Part shown: positions 50,305 through 58,809 of the stretch, piece by piece
Layout: every line of letters starts with the position of its first letter
How positions within the stretch are numbered: the stretch's first letter is position 1
NCBI GenBank assembly: GCA_028822585.1
Contig: JAPKDL010000006.1
Coordinates: forward strand, 1 to 64,000
DNA from: Alphaproteobacteria bacterium
GTDB lineage: Bacteria > Pseudomonadota > Alphaproteobacteria > UBA8366 > GCA-2717185
Direction of reading: 5' to 3'
Length of the DNA: 64,000 nt
Notes under the pieces: generated by a model
What the model was told of the DNA's origin: nothing
What the model saw: only the letters and a program-made list of their open reading frames with translations
Databases searched by the model: none
Made by a program: the position numbers and the translations under genes

Positions 50305-51222
50305 TTATCGCACGGCCTGATGTATCCCCTGCGCCACCGTTTGGGCGTCGACCAATGCGTGAACAACCTGCCCGCCATATTGGGAACGGGTCGCACCAAT
50401 GGCATACAAACCGTTTTGATCCGTCTGCATATCGGCGCCCACGATCAAACCTCCGTAATCATCGCGCTTAGTCGTTTCTGGGGCGAGCGTGGTTTGCGGT
50501 GCTAGCCCAACAAACGGGAAGATGCCGTCAATCGCCATCGTTTCTTCGGCGTCCAACGACTGATCATACAACCGAACGGCGTCGACCCCATCGTCCCCGA
50601 TAATTTCTCGAACATCCGTATGCACGCGCAGGCGTACATTATTCTGACCCGTAACCTTGCCGACGAAACTCTGCCGCGCCCGCGGCGCCTGCCCCCGTAG
50701 AAGAATCGTGACATTTGCGCAGACTTCCGCCAGATGTAGCGCCTCTTGAAAGGCGGCATCCCCCCCGCCCACTACCACTACATCCTTGTCCCGATAAAGG
50801 CCGCCATCGCAGAACGCGCATTGGGAAACGCCTCGCCCCATCAACGCCGCCTCCCCTGCCACATCCAGATGGCGCAACTGCGCACCTGTCGCCAGGATGA
50901 CCCGCGGAACTATCACTTCCTCGTCACCAGACACGCGCCAATAATCACCGGCTGCAGTCAATTTGGCGACCGATCCCATTTGATAATCGACAGCCGCCTC
51001 CAGGGCTGCCCCCAGCATCGCGGTGACCAAATCGGCGCCAGCTTCGCCGTTATGGTTTGGGGGGCCATCTAGCGTACCGACGTTCGTGATCAATCCACCC
51101 AACATACCATCATCAAAAAGCGCCGTCTTCAAGCCAAGGCGCGCCACTTCTGTCGCGGCTGCAAGGCCCGCAACACCCGCGCCAATAACAGCAATCTGAT
51201 GGGTAAATTCAATTTTAGACAA
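50305..51222 (-). CDS. Thioredoxin reductase-like FAD/NAD(P) oxidoreductase
   Basis: Encodes 305 residues from TTG 51222, with GGAGC upstream inside the end of the preceding gene. Seen: FAD motif IAVIGAGVAGLAAATEVARLG, redox-active CxxC in GVSQCAFCDGGLYRDKDV, NAD(P) motif VVVGGGDAAFQEALHLAE, and the C-terminal ATRSQYGGQVVHALVDAQTVA (A-x-G-D-x-x element, here altered). All elements of a low-molecular-weight thioredoxin reductase are there, but no thioredoxin is encoded nearby. Overlap-style spacing (3 bases) to the UGSC partner genes suggests it re-reduces the UGSC selenoprotein or its partners, like TrxB in glycine reductase clusters. Confidence 0.9.
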   Translation of the reverse strand: MSKIEFTHQIAVIGAGVAGLAAATEVARLGLKTALFDDGMLGGLITNVGTLDGPPNHNGEAGADLVTAMLGAALEAAVDYQMGSVAKLTAAGDYWRVSGDEEVIVPRVILATGAQLRHLDVAGEAALMGRGVSQCAFCDGGLYRDKDVVVVGGGDAAFQEALHLAEVCANVTILLRGQAPRARQSFVGKVTGQNNVRLRVHTDVREIIGDDGVDAVRLYDQSLDAEETMAIDGIFPFVGLAPQTTLAPETTKRDDYGGLIVGADMQTDQNGLYAIGATRSQYGGQVVHALVDAQTVAQGIHQAVR

Positions 51223-51225
51223 AGT

Positions 51226-52245
51226 TCAGCTCCGCAAATTTCGTATGGCCCTGGTGACCGACAGGACGCCACCGCCCCAAAGCGGCAGGTAGGTCATCTT
51301 GACCCCGGCGCCGCCAGTGATGATCGGGTGAATGTCCTCCGAACTGCGCGCAACCGGACGGTTTCTAGTGAAATCGGCGACCTTGGGCATCGAGACGCTG
51401 TCCGCGTTAAACAGGAAGTCTTGAACCCGCGCCAAATCCCATCCTCGATTTCGAATTCTTTCCGCCAGTTCCGGCGGCAACAGGAAAAACTGTTCCCCCG
51501 GTTCACGGTGGCGCCCGGCACTTGCGAGCGCGCCGCCTGTCGTGAGCGCGGCGGCCATGGCAGTTAGAACCGTTTCCGGCGTATCCGCATCATCGACCGG
51601 CAAGACCTCCACCGTTCCCGAAACCGCCAACACCGTCACCGCACTTTCGTCGGCGTTGAAGCCACGGCGCACCGCCAGAGACGGCGCCAACGCATCGACC
51701 CCTTCCGCGAAACAGAAAGTATATTTGCCCGGCTGTCCCATGGTCGCCATATCACCAACCAGCGCACGCGCGCCGCCAATATTGCGCATGACCAACGCGA
51801 TGGCGCGTCCCATCGTCGCATTGGCGCGGTTGCCTGGCCCTAACATATTCGTGCCAGAATTCATGCCTAGATCTTGCGCCAGCGGGCCATGCACGACCGT
51901 CGCAATGGCGGGCGTACCGGTTGTCGTTAGAACCCCCAACAGATTAAGTTTCGGCTCCAAACAGGCCTCGGCGGCTGTTAGCACGGCGGGCAATTCCGCC
52001 GGTCGACATCCAGCCAGCACGCAATTATACGCCACCGCCGCCGCCGTAAGATTACCAAACAACGGCGGAATCATGCCATAGGATTGCGCCGGATCGGCGA
52101 CCCCTTCCAGCATAGCCTCCAGCCGTTGATGCGTCGGCAAGACCATAGGCAAGCCATCATCTAGTTCGTGTTCCGCTAACACCGCCTGCGCCTCTTCCCA
52201 CAGCACAGACTCTGAAAATAACGGGCGCCCGTCTTTATCTTCCAT
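51226..52245 (-). CDS. UGSC-associated partner protein (copy 3)
   Basis: ATG 52245 lies 5 bases after the stop of the previous partner gene and gives 339 residues; the track's start at 52278 would overlap it. Shares the partner-family pattern: LDDGLPMVLPTHQRLEAML, NCVLAGCRPAELPAVLTAAE, VHGPLAQDLGMNSG, RANATMGRAIALVMRNIGGA, GQPGKYTFCFAEG. The Cys of L-A-G-C and F-C are conserved. Diverged from copy 2, with which it is tandem, so the pair may form a heteromer. Ends with GAGVKMTYLPLWGGG where the other copies have a Gly-Pro-rich end. Function unknown. Confidence 0.8.
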   Translation of the reverse strand: MEDKDGRPLFSESVLWEEAQAVLAEHELDDGLPMVLPTHQRLEAMLEGVADPAQSYGMIPPLFGNLTAAAVAYNCVLAGCRPAELPAVLTAAEACLEPKLNLLGVLTTTGTPAIATVVHGPLAQDLGMNSGTNMLGPGNRANATMGRAIALVMRNIGGARALVGDMATMGQPGKYTFCFAEGVDALAPSLAVRRGFNADESAVTVLAVSGTVEVLPVDDADTPETVLTAMAAALTTGGALASAGRHREPGEQFFLLPPELAERIRNRGWDLARVQDFLFNADSVSMPKVADFTRNRPVARSSEDIHPIITGGAGVKMTYLPLWGGGVLSVTRAIRNLRS

Positions 52246-52250
52246 AACTA

Positions 52251-53291
52251 TCAGCGGCTCGGCAGCCGTTCCGAGCACACCTCGGTAAAGCCAAACGTGG
52301 GAATAAATGCTGAGTGTTTACCGGGGCCACCGGCCACAAAAATTTGTATGTCATCCGGGGACCGACCCATATGGAAATGATCATTCACAATGACTTGATC
52401 GCGCTCTGCGAAATTACTTAGGTTTTCTTCGGAAACACGGGAGATATGAACCGCCGAAGCTTCATATAATTTTTCCTGCATATCCACGATGCTCCACCCG
52501 TCACGGAACAACGTCGCCGCGTGTTCCGGACCCAAGGCGATGAGATACGGCGCTGTACCATAAAGATTGTTTGACCCGATTTGCGCAACCGTGCCCGCAA
52601 TCGTCGTCAAAAGGCCTTCACCTGTCGTGCTGCCGTGGTCATTGATGTTATGCGGCGCTTCGCATGGCAGGGCGGTGACAACATTATCACTCACCTTAAA
52701 CCCTTGCCGGGCATGGTACGGCTCCCAGGGGCTTTCCTCTTCATTTTCACCAAAACAAAACGCGTATTTAGCGGGTGAACCCTGGGTGGATCGATCCATA
52801 ACACCAGGCTTAGCGCCGCCAACGTTCAACAACGTTAATTGCAGGGCGCGGCCAATCGTGGCGTTGGATCGATGCCCCTGACCAAAACAATTGCTACCGC
52901 AATTGATATCAAGGTCGAGCCGGATGGGTCCGTTCAACATCAACATGGGCGCACAAGGGTGCGTCGTCGCCAAGGTGCCGTGTAAATTATATTCAGGTTT
53001 CAGCACCGCACGTACAGCGGACACGACCACCGGAAAATATTCCGGACGACAACCCGCCATAACCGCATTCGCGGCGATACTCGACAGCGTCGGTAAAACG
53101 CGCCGCGGCGACATGGGAAGAAAGGGTTCGTTGTCGCCACGACAAATTTCAACGAAGCGCGCAACTTTTTCTTCTGTTGGCGCAACAAGCGGAAATCCAT
53201 CACTCCAGCCTTGTTCCAAGGCGTAGTCGTTCCATTCGTCGGAATCGAGCTCATCGAACTCAATCACTTCGCTGTCTTCTGCGTCTGACAT
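52251..53291 (-). CDS. UGSC-associated partner protein (copy 2)
   Basis: GAGGGGAAT precedes ATG 53291, giving 346 residues. Partner-family pattern: GWSDGFPLVAPTEEKVARF, NAVMAGCRPEYFPVVVSAV, LNGPIRLDLDINCG, RSNATIGRALQLTLLNVGGA, GSPAKYAFCFGENEE, then FVAGGPGKHSAFIPTFG at the C-terminal end. Conserved Cys in M-A-G-C and F-C, plus one in D-I-N-C-G. Lies 97 bases downstream of the UGSC selenoprotein gene and 5 bases before copy 3. No domain with known function is recognised. Confidence 0.82.
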   Translation of the reverse strand: MSDAEDSEVIEFDELDSDEWNDYALEQGWSDGFPLVAPTEEKVARFVEICRGDNEPFLPMSPRRVLPTLSSIAANAVMAGCRPEYFPVVVSAVRAVLKPEYNLHGTLATTHPCAPMLMLNGPIRLDLDINCGSNCFGQGHRSNATIGRALQLTLLNVGGAKPGVMDRSTQGSPAKYAFCFGENEEESPWEPYHARQGFKVSDNVVTALPCEAPHNINDHGSTTGEGLLTTIAGTVAQIGSNNLYGTAPYLIALGPEHAATLFRDGWSIVDMQEKLYEASAVHISRVSEENLSNFAERDQVIVNDHFHMGRSPDDIQIFVAGGPGKHSAFIPTFGFTEVCSERLPSR

Positions 53292-53388
53292 TATTCCCCT
53301 CGCCTTAATCGTAAAACTACGCAATCGCCCTCACAATCGTCATTGTAGGGACAATTACAGGGGCGACTGGAAACAAGTCTAAACACCG

Positions 53389-53916
53389 TTAAACGCTAAC
53401 GGAGTCCTTCAAATTAGAAAATGCAGTACTGATACGGTCCGCCAGTTCCGCCTCGTTCAACCCCCCAACGGGATGCTTCACGATGAGCAATTTAGGCGAC
53501 GCTTTCCGCGCCTTAGCCTGCGCCTGGACAAGCGGCAGAAAGGTTTCAGTGATAACAATATAGGTTTCAACGCCGCGATTTTCGAGTTCGATACTGTCAT
53601 GGAAACTCCACGACGAGCACGACCCTCAATCAGCAAGTGCTAGTATAGCACCCTTGTAATTCGCCGCGAGCTTATCGATCAATTCAGGCGGCGCGGGTTT
53701 CGCGGCGCTGTCCTTATACAAATAATCGATGTTATCCGTCGACCTAAACACGCCCATTTGTTTACGCACGCCATCCAATAGTTCTTGAGCGTTGGGTTTT
53801 GAATTTGAAACGATCGCAATGGGGTCCTTCGCCCAATCGACTGAAAGTGTCTTTTCCACATCGCCTGGGCCGCCAGACTCATTCTGTAGGCCAAACGATG
53901 GATTAACGATCCGCAT
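53389..53916 (-). CDS. UGSC-type selenoprotein (second copy, in-frame TGA read as Sec)
   Basis: The track ends this gene at the TGA 53626-53628. Reading on in the same frame gives 79 more codons to a TAA at 53389, total 175 residues from ATG 53916 (AAGGAGG upstream), with Sec97 in LAD-U-GSCSSW. After the motif come GVETYIVITETFLPLV and LLIVKHPVGGLNEAELADRI, which follow the first copy's order. The third Cys of the motif is Trp here. The N-terminal half shares the IxxVSNSK strand. A SECIS-like hairpin starts 12 bases after TGA. It heads a tight operon with two partner genes and a thioredoxin-reductase-like gene. Confidence 0.87.
53596..53614 (-). promoter_or_regulatory. SECIS-like hairpin of the second UGSC gene
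   Basis: In the mRNA, arms GUCGUGGA and UCCAUGAC pair over 8 bp around a GUU loop whose G is 20 bases after UGA, the same spacing as in the other UGSC gene. Two pairs differ from that gene yet stay paired (G-C for C-G, and G-C for G-U). Confidence 0.75.
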
Positions 53917-53993
53917 TATAATCCTCCTTCTCAACACCTCTTGTTATACTAAAGCACTGTGACACAGTCAGAAGCGCTGTTAAAGTTCAGATA

Positions 53994-55169
53994 TCAGGCT
54001 TGTCGAGGCGACCGAAGTAACGCAACGCCAACAACAACCGCTGGAATGGCACAGACGAAGAATCCAATCCGATAACTATCCGTCTGACTGAGAATCAATG
54101 AGTAGACCAATGGCATCAAAAGTGCCCCGAGTTGCCCGAAAGACAACATCCCACCAGTCACCGATGCCGCTGCCCCTTTGGGTGCCAAGCGGACTGCTTC
54201 GGCCAGTAATACGCCGTGCCAGGAAAACACCGTAGCAGTCACGCCAGATGCAACACCGCCTATCATGAGTATGGGCCAGTCTGATTCAAAAAATCCGGTC
54301 GCAGCCACCGTCACCGCCATAGCAAAAGACAGTGTAACCATCAAGGAACGCGGCGAAAAATAGGAACTGCTCAGCCATCCCCAAAGGATGCGGCCCGGCA
54401 CAGCCACTGCCGTTGCTACGGAAAACAATACTCCTGCTGCCGCCAGGCTGTGACCCAGATGCACTAAATAGACAACAAAATACGTCGTAAACATCGCTTG
54501 CAGTCCATTAAAGGCGAAACAGGCAATAGATAAATTACGCATTTCCGGTTCGCCAATAGCCAAACCAATCGTACCTTTAAAGTCTGACAGCCTAAATTTT
54601 CGTGTCATATCTTTGTCGCTGTCGAATTCTTTGTGCAACGGTTCCAACATCACAGCGAACACCGTGCAGGCCCCGGCAACAAGCAATAAGGCTCCACGCC
54701 ACCCTATCCATTCGGTGAAAAAGGGGCCGAGCAAGCCCGCAAGCAACATGCCTGAAGGGACAGCCGTCTGTTTAATCGAGAACACCAGCGGCATGTATTT
54801 AGCAGACGAATATCTACCCAACAGATGTGAGCTTGCCGGGGTCGACAACGCCGCACCGCCCGCAATGATCGCGGAGAGCCCAAACATAATCAGCGATCCG
54901 TGCGCCGCCATCGCTATGCCCGCTGACAGCGAAACCAAAGCAAACTGACTAAGCCGCAACGCTCCATAACGCAGGATAAAACTGCCGCAACCGGTTTGCA
55001 CAACCAACGCCGCCGCCGATGTCAGGCTGACATAAACGCCCAGTAAGGCGGGGTCAATTTGCAAGTCCAGAAATACCGCCGGCGCAATAATAGCGGGCAA
55101 AACCTTACCCAACGCGATGAATGTTTGCTGCACAAACATGGACCCAAGGGCCAGCAGAAGCCAATTCAC
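53994..55169 (-). CDS. MFS transporter (12-helix type)
   Basis: GTG 55169 with GAGGGAA upstream is preferred to the track's TTG 55193; 391 residues. Seen: LLALGSMFVQQTFIALGKVLPAI (first helix), GSFILRYGALRLSQFALVSLSAGIAMAA, SSHLLGRYSSAKYMPLVFSIKQTAVPSGMLLAG (a loop with K-x-x-x-x-P-x-G, typical of the nitrate/oxalate-formate-like group) and GRILWGWLSSSYFSPRSLM in the second half. Twelve hydrophobic segments fit the length. It precedes the second UGSC gene by 77 bases on the same strand, so it may import that operon's substrate. Confidence 0.87.
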   Translation of the reverse strand: MNWLLLALGSMFVQQTFIALGKVLPAIIAPAVFLDLQIDPALLGVYVSLTSAAALVVQTGCGSFILRYGALRLSQFALVSLSAGIAMAAHGSLIMFGLSAIIAGGAALSTPASSHLLGRYSSAKYMPLVFSIKQTAVPSGMLLAGLLGPFFTEWIGWRGALLLVAGACTVFAVMLEPLHKEFDSDKDMTRKFRLSDFKGTIGLAIGEPEMRNLSIACFAFNGLQAMFTTYFVVYLVHLGHSLAAAGVLFSVATAVAVPGRILWGWLSSSYFSPRSLMVTLSFAMAVTVAATGFFESDWPILMIGGVASGVTATVFSWHGVLLAEAVRLAPKGAAASVTGGMLSFGQLGALLMPLVYSLILSQTDSYRIGFFVCAIPAVVVGVALLRSPRQA

Positions 55170-55192
55170 AATCTTGTTTCCCTCGTGGTGCA

Positions 55193-55305
55193 ACCGGAAC
55201 GAATGGGAACCATCCGTATCGATCAGTTACCCCACTAGAACATTATGTTGATGGGTTAAATCACGAAAGGCTTGGAAACCAAGCATTTCGATCTGACCAC
55301 AATGG
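55193..55305. repeat. 113-bp structured repeat, copy B
   Basis: Aligns without gaps to 46137-46249 (best over 55209-55305). The GATCAGTT and CCCCAC blocks and the GCTTGG/CCAAGC stem are conserved. The first stem is imperfect but two base pairs differ from copy A in a compensated way (A-T in A, G-C in B). It lies between the divergent MFS and UxaA-like genes. Confidence 0.72.
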
Positions 55306-55454
55306 CCTGTGGACGATTAGGCTGGTAAACTACGGGCGGCGCAGAATTCGGGAAAGTACTAATTTTTGCATGTTTGCATAGCGTTACTTGCATGGCGCTG
55401 AGTTAGGTTTCTAGCCACAATGCGCACACTAAGAACAAGTTTGGGATTAGAAAA

Positions 55455-57002
55455 ATGTTGGATCACTCCGAGAAAAAAATAACCGGGCCAGTCATTCGCC
55501 TCAATAGTGCTGACAATGTCGTCGTCGCGCGAACCAACGTTTCCGCGGGAACGTCGCTGGATGGTTACAACATCGTATCCCGGGACAAGGCACCCGCCGG
55601 ATACAAGCTCGCCATTCGCGATATTGAAGAAGGCGAACCCATCCTTAAATACAACACCATCATCGGGTTCGCCTCCGAATTCGTCCCGGCCGGTGCCATG
55701 GTCCACAATCACAACATTTCGTTTCAGGAATTCGACCGCGATTACGCCTATTGCCGCGATTACAAACCGCTGACGCTTTTGCCCGCATTGGACCGTGCGA
55801 CCTTTGAAGGATATATGCGCGCCGATGGCCGCGCCGGGACGCGCAACTATATCGCCATCGTCTCCACGGTGAATTGTTCCGCAACCGTCGTGCATGAAAT
55901 CGCGAGCTACTTCACGCGGGAACGGATGGCGGACTACCCCAATGTGGATGGCGTCGCCGCCTTTGCTCACGCCTTGGGTTGCGGCATGGAAATGACCGGA
56001 GAGCCGATGGACTTATTGCAGCGGACTCTGGCCGGCTATATCAACCACCCTAATGTTGGCGCAGCACTGGTCATCGGCCTGGGCTGTGAACGATGTCAGG
56101 TCGGCGGACTGTTTAGCGCTCAGAAACTTACCGAAAGCCCGACCTTGCGCACCATGGTGATGCAGGAAAGCGGCGGCACGCGTAAATCCATCGAAGAAGG
56201 AATCTCGGCGGTCAAGGAAATGCTGGTCGACGCCAATAAATGTACACGCGAAACCGTATCCGCCAGCCATATCAAGGTTGGCTTGCAATGCGGTGGGTCC
56301 GATGGGTTTTCATCGATCAGCGCCAACCCCGCACTGGGCGCTGCGGTAGATTTATTGGCCAAGCATGGCGGCACGGGCATTCTATCCGAAACGCCAGAAA
56401 TTTATGGCGTCGAACACACATTAACCGCCCGCGCCGCGACGCCGGAAATTGGTAAAAAATTAATTGAACGCATTCGCTGGTGGAAAGACGACTACGCGGT
56501 GGGCCGGGACGTCCAAATTAACGGCAAGGTCAGCCCCGGCAACCAGGTCGGCGGCCTCGCTAATATCCTGGAAAAATCCCTGGGGTCCTCGATGAAAGGC
56601 GGTACCGGCCCCCTGATGGCGGTGTATAACTATGCCGACCCGGTCACCAGCAGCGGATTCGTCTTTATGGATACACCGGGATTCGACCCCGTCTCCGCTA
56701 CGGGTCAAATCGCGGGTGGCGCCAATCTGGTCGCCTTCACCAGCGGTCGCGGGTCATGCTTTGGCGCCAAACCAACGCCGTCCATCAAGCTTGCCACCAA
56801 CACACCAATGTTCCATCATTTGGAAGAAGACATGGACATCAATTGTGGAGACATCATCGACGGGGACGCGACCGTAGAGGAAGTCGGGCAACGAATCTTC
56901 GACTACTTCCTGCACATCGCATCCGGCGGGGAAAGTAAAAGCGAAGCGTTGGGGTTAGGTCGACACGAATTCGTACCTTGGCAAATCGGCATCGTTGGAT
57001 AA
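55455..57002 (+). CDS. UxaA-family dehydratase (altronate/galactarate dehydratase-like)
   Basis: Encodes 515 residues, full length with both parts of the family: an N-terminal SAF-like domain (IRLNSADNVVVARTNVSAGTSL) and the C-terminal UxaA catalytic part. Seen: GYMRADGRAGTRNYIAIVSTVNCSA, HALGCGMEM, VIGLGCERCQVGGLF (conserved Cys), HIKVGLQCGGSDGFSSISANPALG and GGGLANxL-like GGLANILEKSLGS. Altronate, galactarate and (2R)-sulfolactate dehydratases belong here and use Fe2+. No uronate pathway genes are close, so the substrate may be another sugar acid or sulfolactate. Upstream lies copy B of the structured repeat. Confidence 0.9.
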   Translation: MLDHSEKKITGPVIRLNSADNVVVARTNVSAGTSLDGYNIVSRDKAPAGYKLAIRDIEEGEPILKYNTIIGFASEFVPAGAMVHNHNISFQEFDRDYAYCRDYKPLTLLPALDRATFEGYMRADGRAGTRNYIAIVSTVNCSATVVHEIASYFTRERMADYPNVDGVAAFAHALGCGMEMTGEPMDLLQRTLAGYINHPNVGAALVIGLGCERCQVGGLFSAQKLTESPTLRTMVMQESGGTRKSIEEGISAVKEMLVDANKCTRETVSASHIKVGLQCGGSDGFSSISANPALGAAVDLLAKHGGTGILSETPEIYGVEHTLTARAATPEIGKKLIERIRWWKDDYAVGRDVQINGKVSPGNQVGGLANILEKSLGSSMKGGTGPLMAVYNYADPVTSSGFVFMDTPGFDPVSATGQIAGGANLVAFTSGRGSCFGAKPTPSIKLATNTPMFHHLEEDMDINCGDIIDGDATVEEVGQRIFDYFLHIASGGESKSEALGLGRHEFVPWQIGIVG

Positions 57003-57015
57003 GCGTAAACCAAGT

Positions 57016-57336
57016 TCACTCCGACGCGTCGATTTCCTGTCCTAGCAAAATATAGCTGAACGACTTGCCATGCCCATCCAAGTTGAGCGACCCGTTAACG
57101 CCACCTTCCAACGCGTTGGTGAAGACAAAATTTAGCCCGTGCAGGTGGTCCAGCGTGTAGCGTTTCACGGAACCTTCTAATAGCCGCCCAAACGCCTGCG
57201 CCGCCCAGTCTTCCGTGCATTGCGCCTTCATGGCCGGATAATGCTTAGGATCATACGCCCACACCGAAATGCTAGAAATGTTGCCTTTGTCCCCGGCCCG
57301 CGCATGGGCGATTTCGCGCAACGTTACCTTACTCAT
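57016..57336 (-). CDS. AtuA-associated small protein (AtuA C-terminal-like domain)
   Basis: Encodes 106 residues. Seen: TLREIAHARAGDKGNISSISVWAYDPKHYPAM and LHGLNFVFTNALEGGVNGSLNLDGHGKSF, the pattern of the small ferredoxin-fold unit that is fused to AtuA in some species and separate in others. The start ATG overlaps the stop of the AtuA gene in an ATGA, so the two chains are made together and probably form one complex. Confidence 0.85.
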   Translation of the reverse strand: MSKVTLREIAHARAGDKGNISSISVWAYDPKHYPAMKAQCTEDWAAQAFGRLLEGSVKRYTLDHLHGLNFVFTNALEGGVNGSLNLDGHGKSFSYILLGQEIDASE

Positions 57337-58667
57337 GTGGTCAACATCTGAAATTTGGTCGGCACATTTTCACGCGCTATATAGGTCGATTCCGTATGGA
57401 CCGATGCCTGAATTTGACCGCGAAAACCACCCCCGCCCGCCGGGCCACAACACAACAGCGATTCAACTTCCCACAACAGCATTTCCGCACTTTCCTGGTT
57501 TTCAGTCCTCATGCCGACATGCAGCCGCACATCTTCGCTGTCCGGTCCAACCCCGGCTTTTGCTGTCGCCAGCAAAGATTGAACGCCGATCAAATCGCAG
57601 CGAATTTTCTCCTGCAGTCCGTGTATTTCCCGCATCCGTGTTTCAACGACTTGCGCCGCCAGACGCGCCCGGCTCGACGCCCCGGGGCCTGCATACGAGA
57701 CGCCACCTTCGGCCAACACGCCACCGTCAAAGGCTAGCGTCACCTTTAACAACTCCGGCCACTCGCGACCAGTCGCTTCGGCAATGCGAACTCGGTTCGG
57801 CGCTTCTTGATCAATATGGGTATGCGAAAAATCCGCCGTCACGTCTGGGGTAAGATACCGTTCCGGGTCGTGCACTTCGTAGAGCATCTGTTCTTTAACC
57901 GTGCGTGTATCCACCAGACCGCCCGCGCTGTCCAACTTCGTAATGACTGCCGACCCGTCGCTTTCAACTTCGGCGATGGGATAACCGCAATGCACAAGAT
58001 CCAGCACGTCCTTGCGCCCCGGATCGGCAAAATATCCCCCGGTAATCTGCATTCCGCATTCCATCAAGTGACCCACCAGCGTTCCCGCGCCCATCCGCGA
58101 CCAATCGTCACTTTCCCAACCATAATGATGGCGTAACGGCGCCAGAAACAACGAGGGATCAGCGCAACGCCCGGTGATAATAACATCGGCGCCCGCGGCC
58201 AACGCAGGCAATAACGCATCTGCGCCAATATAGGCGTTCGCGCCCACCACGGGTTTTCTGACGTCCTTCACGACGCCGTTAATTTCTGGAATTTCGGTGT
58301 TGGGCCCAATGAGATTGGAAACGTCATCGCCTTCGATAAATGCGACTTTCAAGCCTTCGATGCCCAGCGAACGCGCCACCGCGACCGTCCGTTCCGCCGC
58401 CATTGAAGGGTTGGCGACGCCCATGTTTGTTATAATTTTCACACCATGCTTGACCGCCAGCGGCAACACCGCGCGCATTCGAATTTCAAGCTGCTTGTTA
58501 TAACCTTTGGCCGGGTCAGCCATGCGGTCCCGATGACCGAACGCCAGCGTCCGCTCCCCGACACATTCGAAGATTATGTAGTCGAGATTACCTTCCTCGA
58601 TCAGTTTGAGCGCCGGGTCCAATCGATCTGAGGAAAACCCCGCGCCTGTTCCAATTCGCACTGTCAT
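57333..58667 (-). CDS. AtuA-family protein (DUF1446, acyclic terpene utilisation)
   Basis: GGAGGAGAATT precedes ATG 58667 (track starts at GTG 58688); 444 residues. Seen: VRIGTGAGFSSDRLDPALKLIEEGNLDYIIFECVGERTLA, PLAVKHGVKIITNMGVANPSMAAER, ADVIITGRCADPSLFLAPLRHHYGW and CGYPIAEVESDGSAVITK. These are DUF1446/AtuA landmarks. AtuA occurs in acyclic terpene (citronellol) catabolism of Pseudomonas but many relatives appear in other pathways; its reaction is not settled. No other atu genes are seen here, so a terpene role is not supported by context. Confidence 0.88.
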   Translation of the reverse strand: MTVRIGTGAGFSSDRLDPALKLIEEGNLDYIIFECVGERTLAFGHRDRMADPAKGYNKQLEIRMRAVLPLAVKHGVKIITNMGVANPSMAAERTVAVARSLGIEGLKVAFIEGDDVSNLIGPNTEIPEINGVVKDVRKPVVGANAYIGADALLPALAAGADVIITGRCADPSLFLAPLRHHYGWESDDWSRMGAGTLVGHLMECGMQITGGYFADPGRKDVLDLVHCGYPIAEVESDGSAVITKLDSAGGLVDTRTVKEQMLYEVHDPERYLTPDVTADFSHTHIDQEAPNRVRIAEATGREWPELLKVTLAFDGGVLAEGGVSYAGPGASSRARLAAQVVETRMREIHGLQEKIRCDLIGVQSLLATAKAGVGPDSEDVRLHVGMRTENQESAEMLLWEVESLLCCGPAGGGGFRGQIQASVHTESTYIARENVPTKFQMLTT

Positions 58668-58809
58668 TCTAAAATTCTCCTCCCCCACTTTATCGTATCC
58701 ATGTTATACATCTCTCGTTATTTAACGAGGATCGAATTTCCTTTTCGCCGTTCACGAATTTGGATAGCGTCGGATGTAGCAAATAATTTTAATGAATTCG
58801 GGCGTTCCA

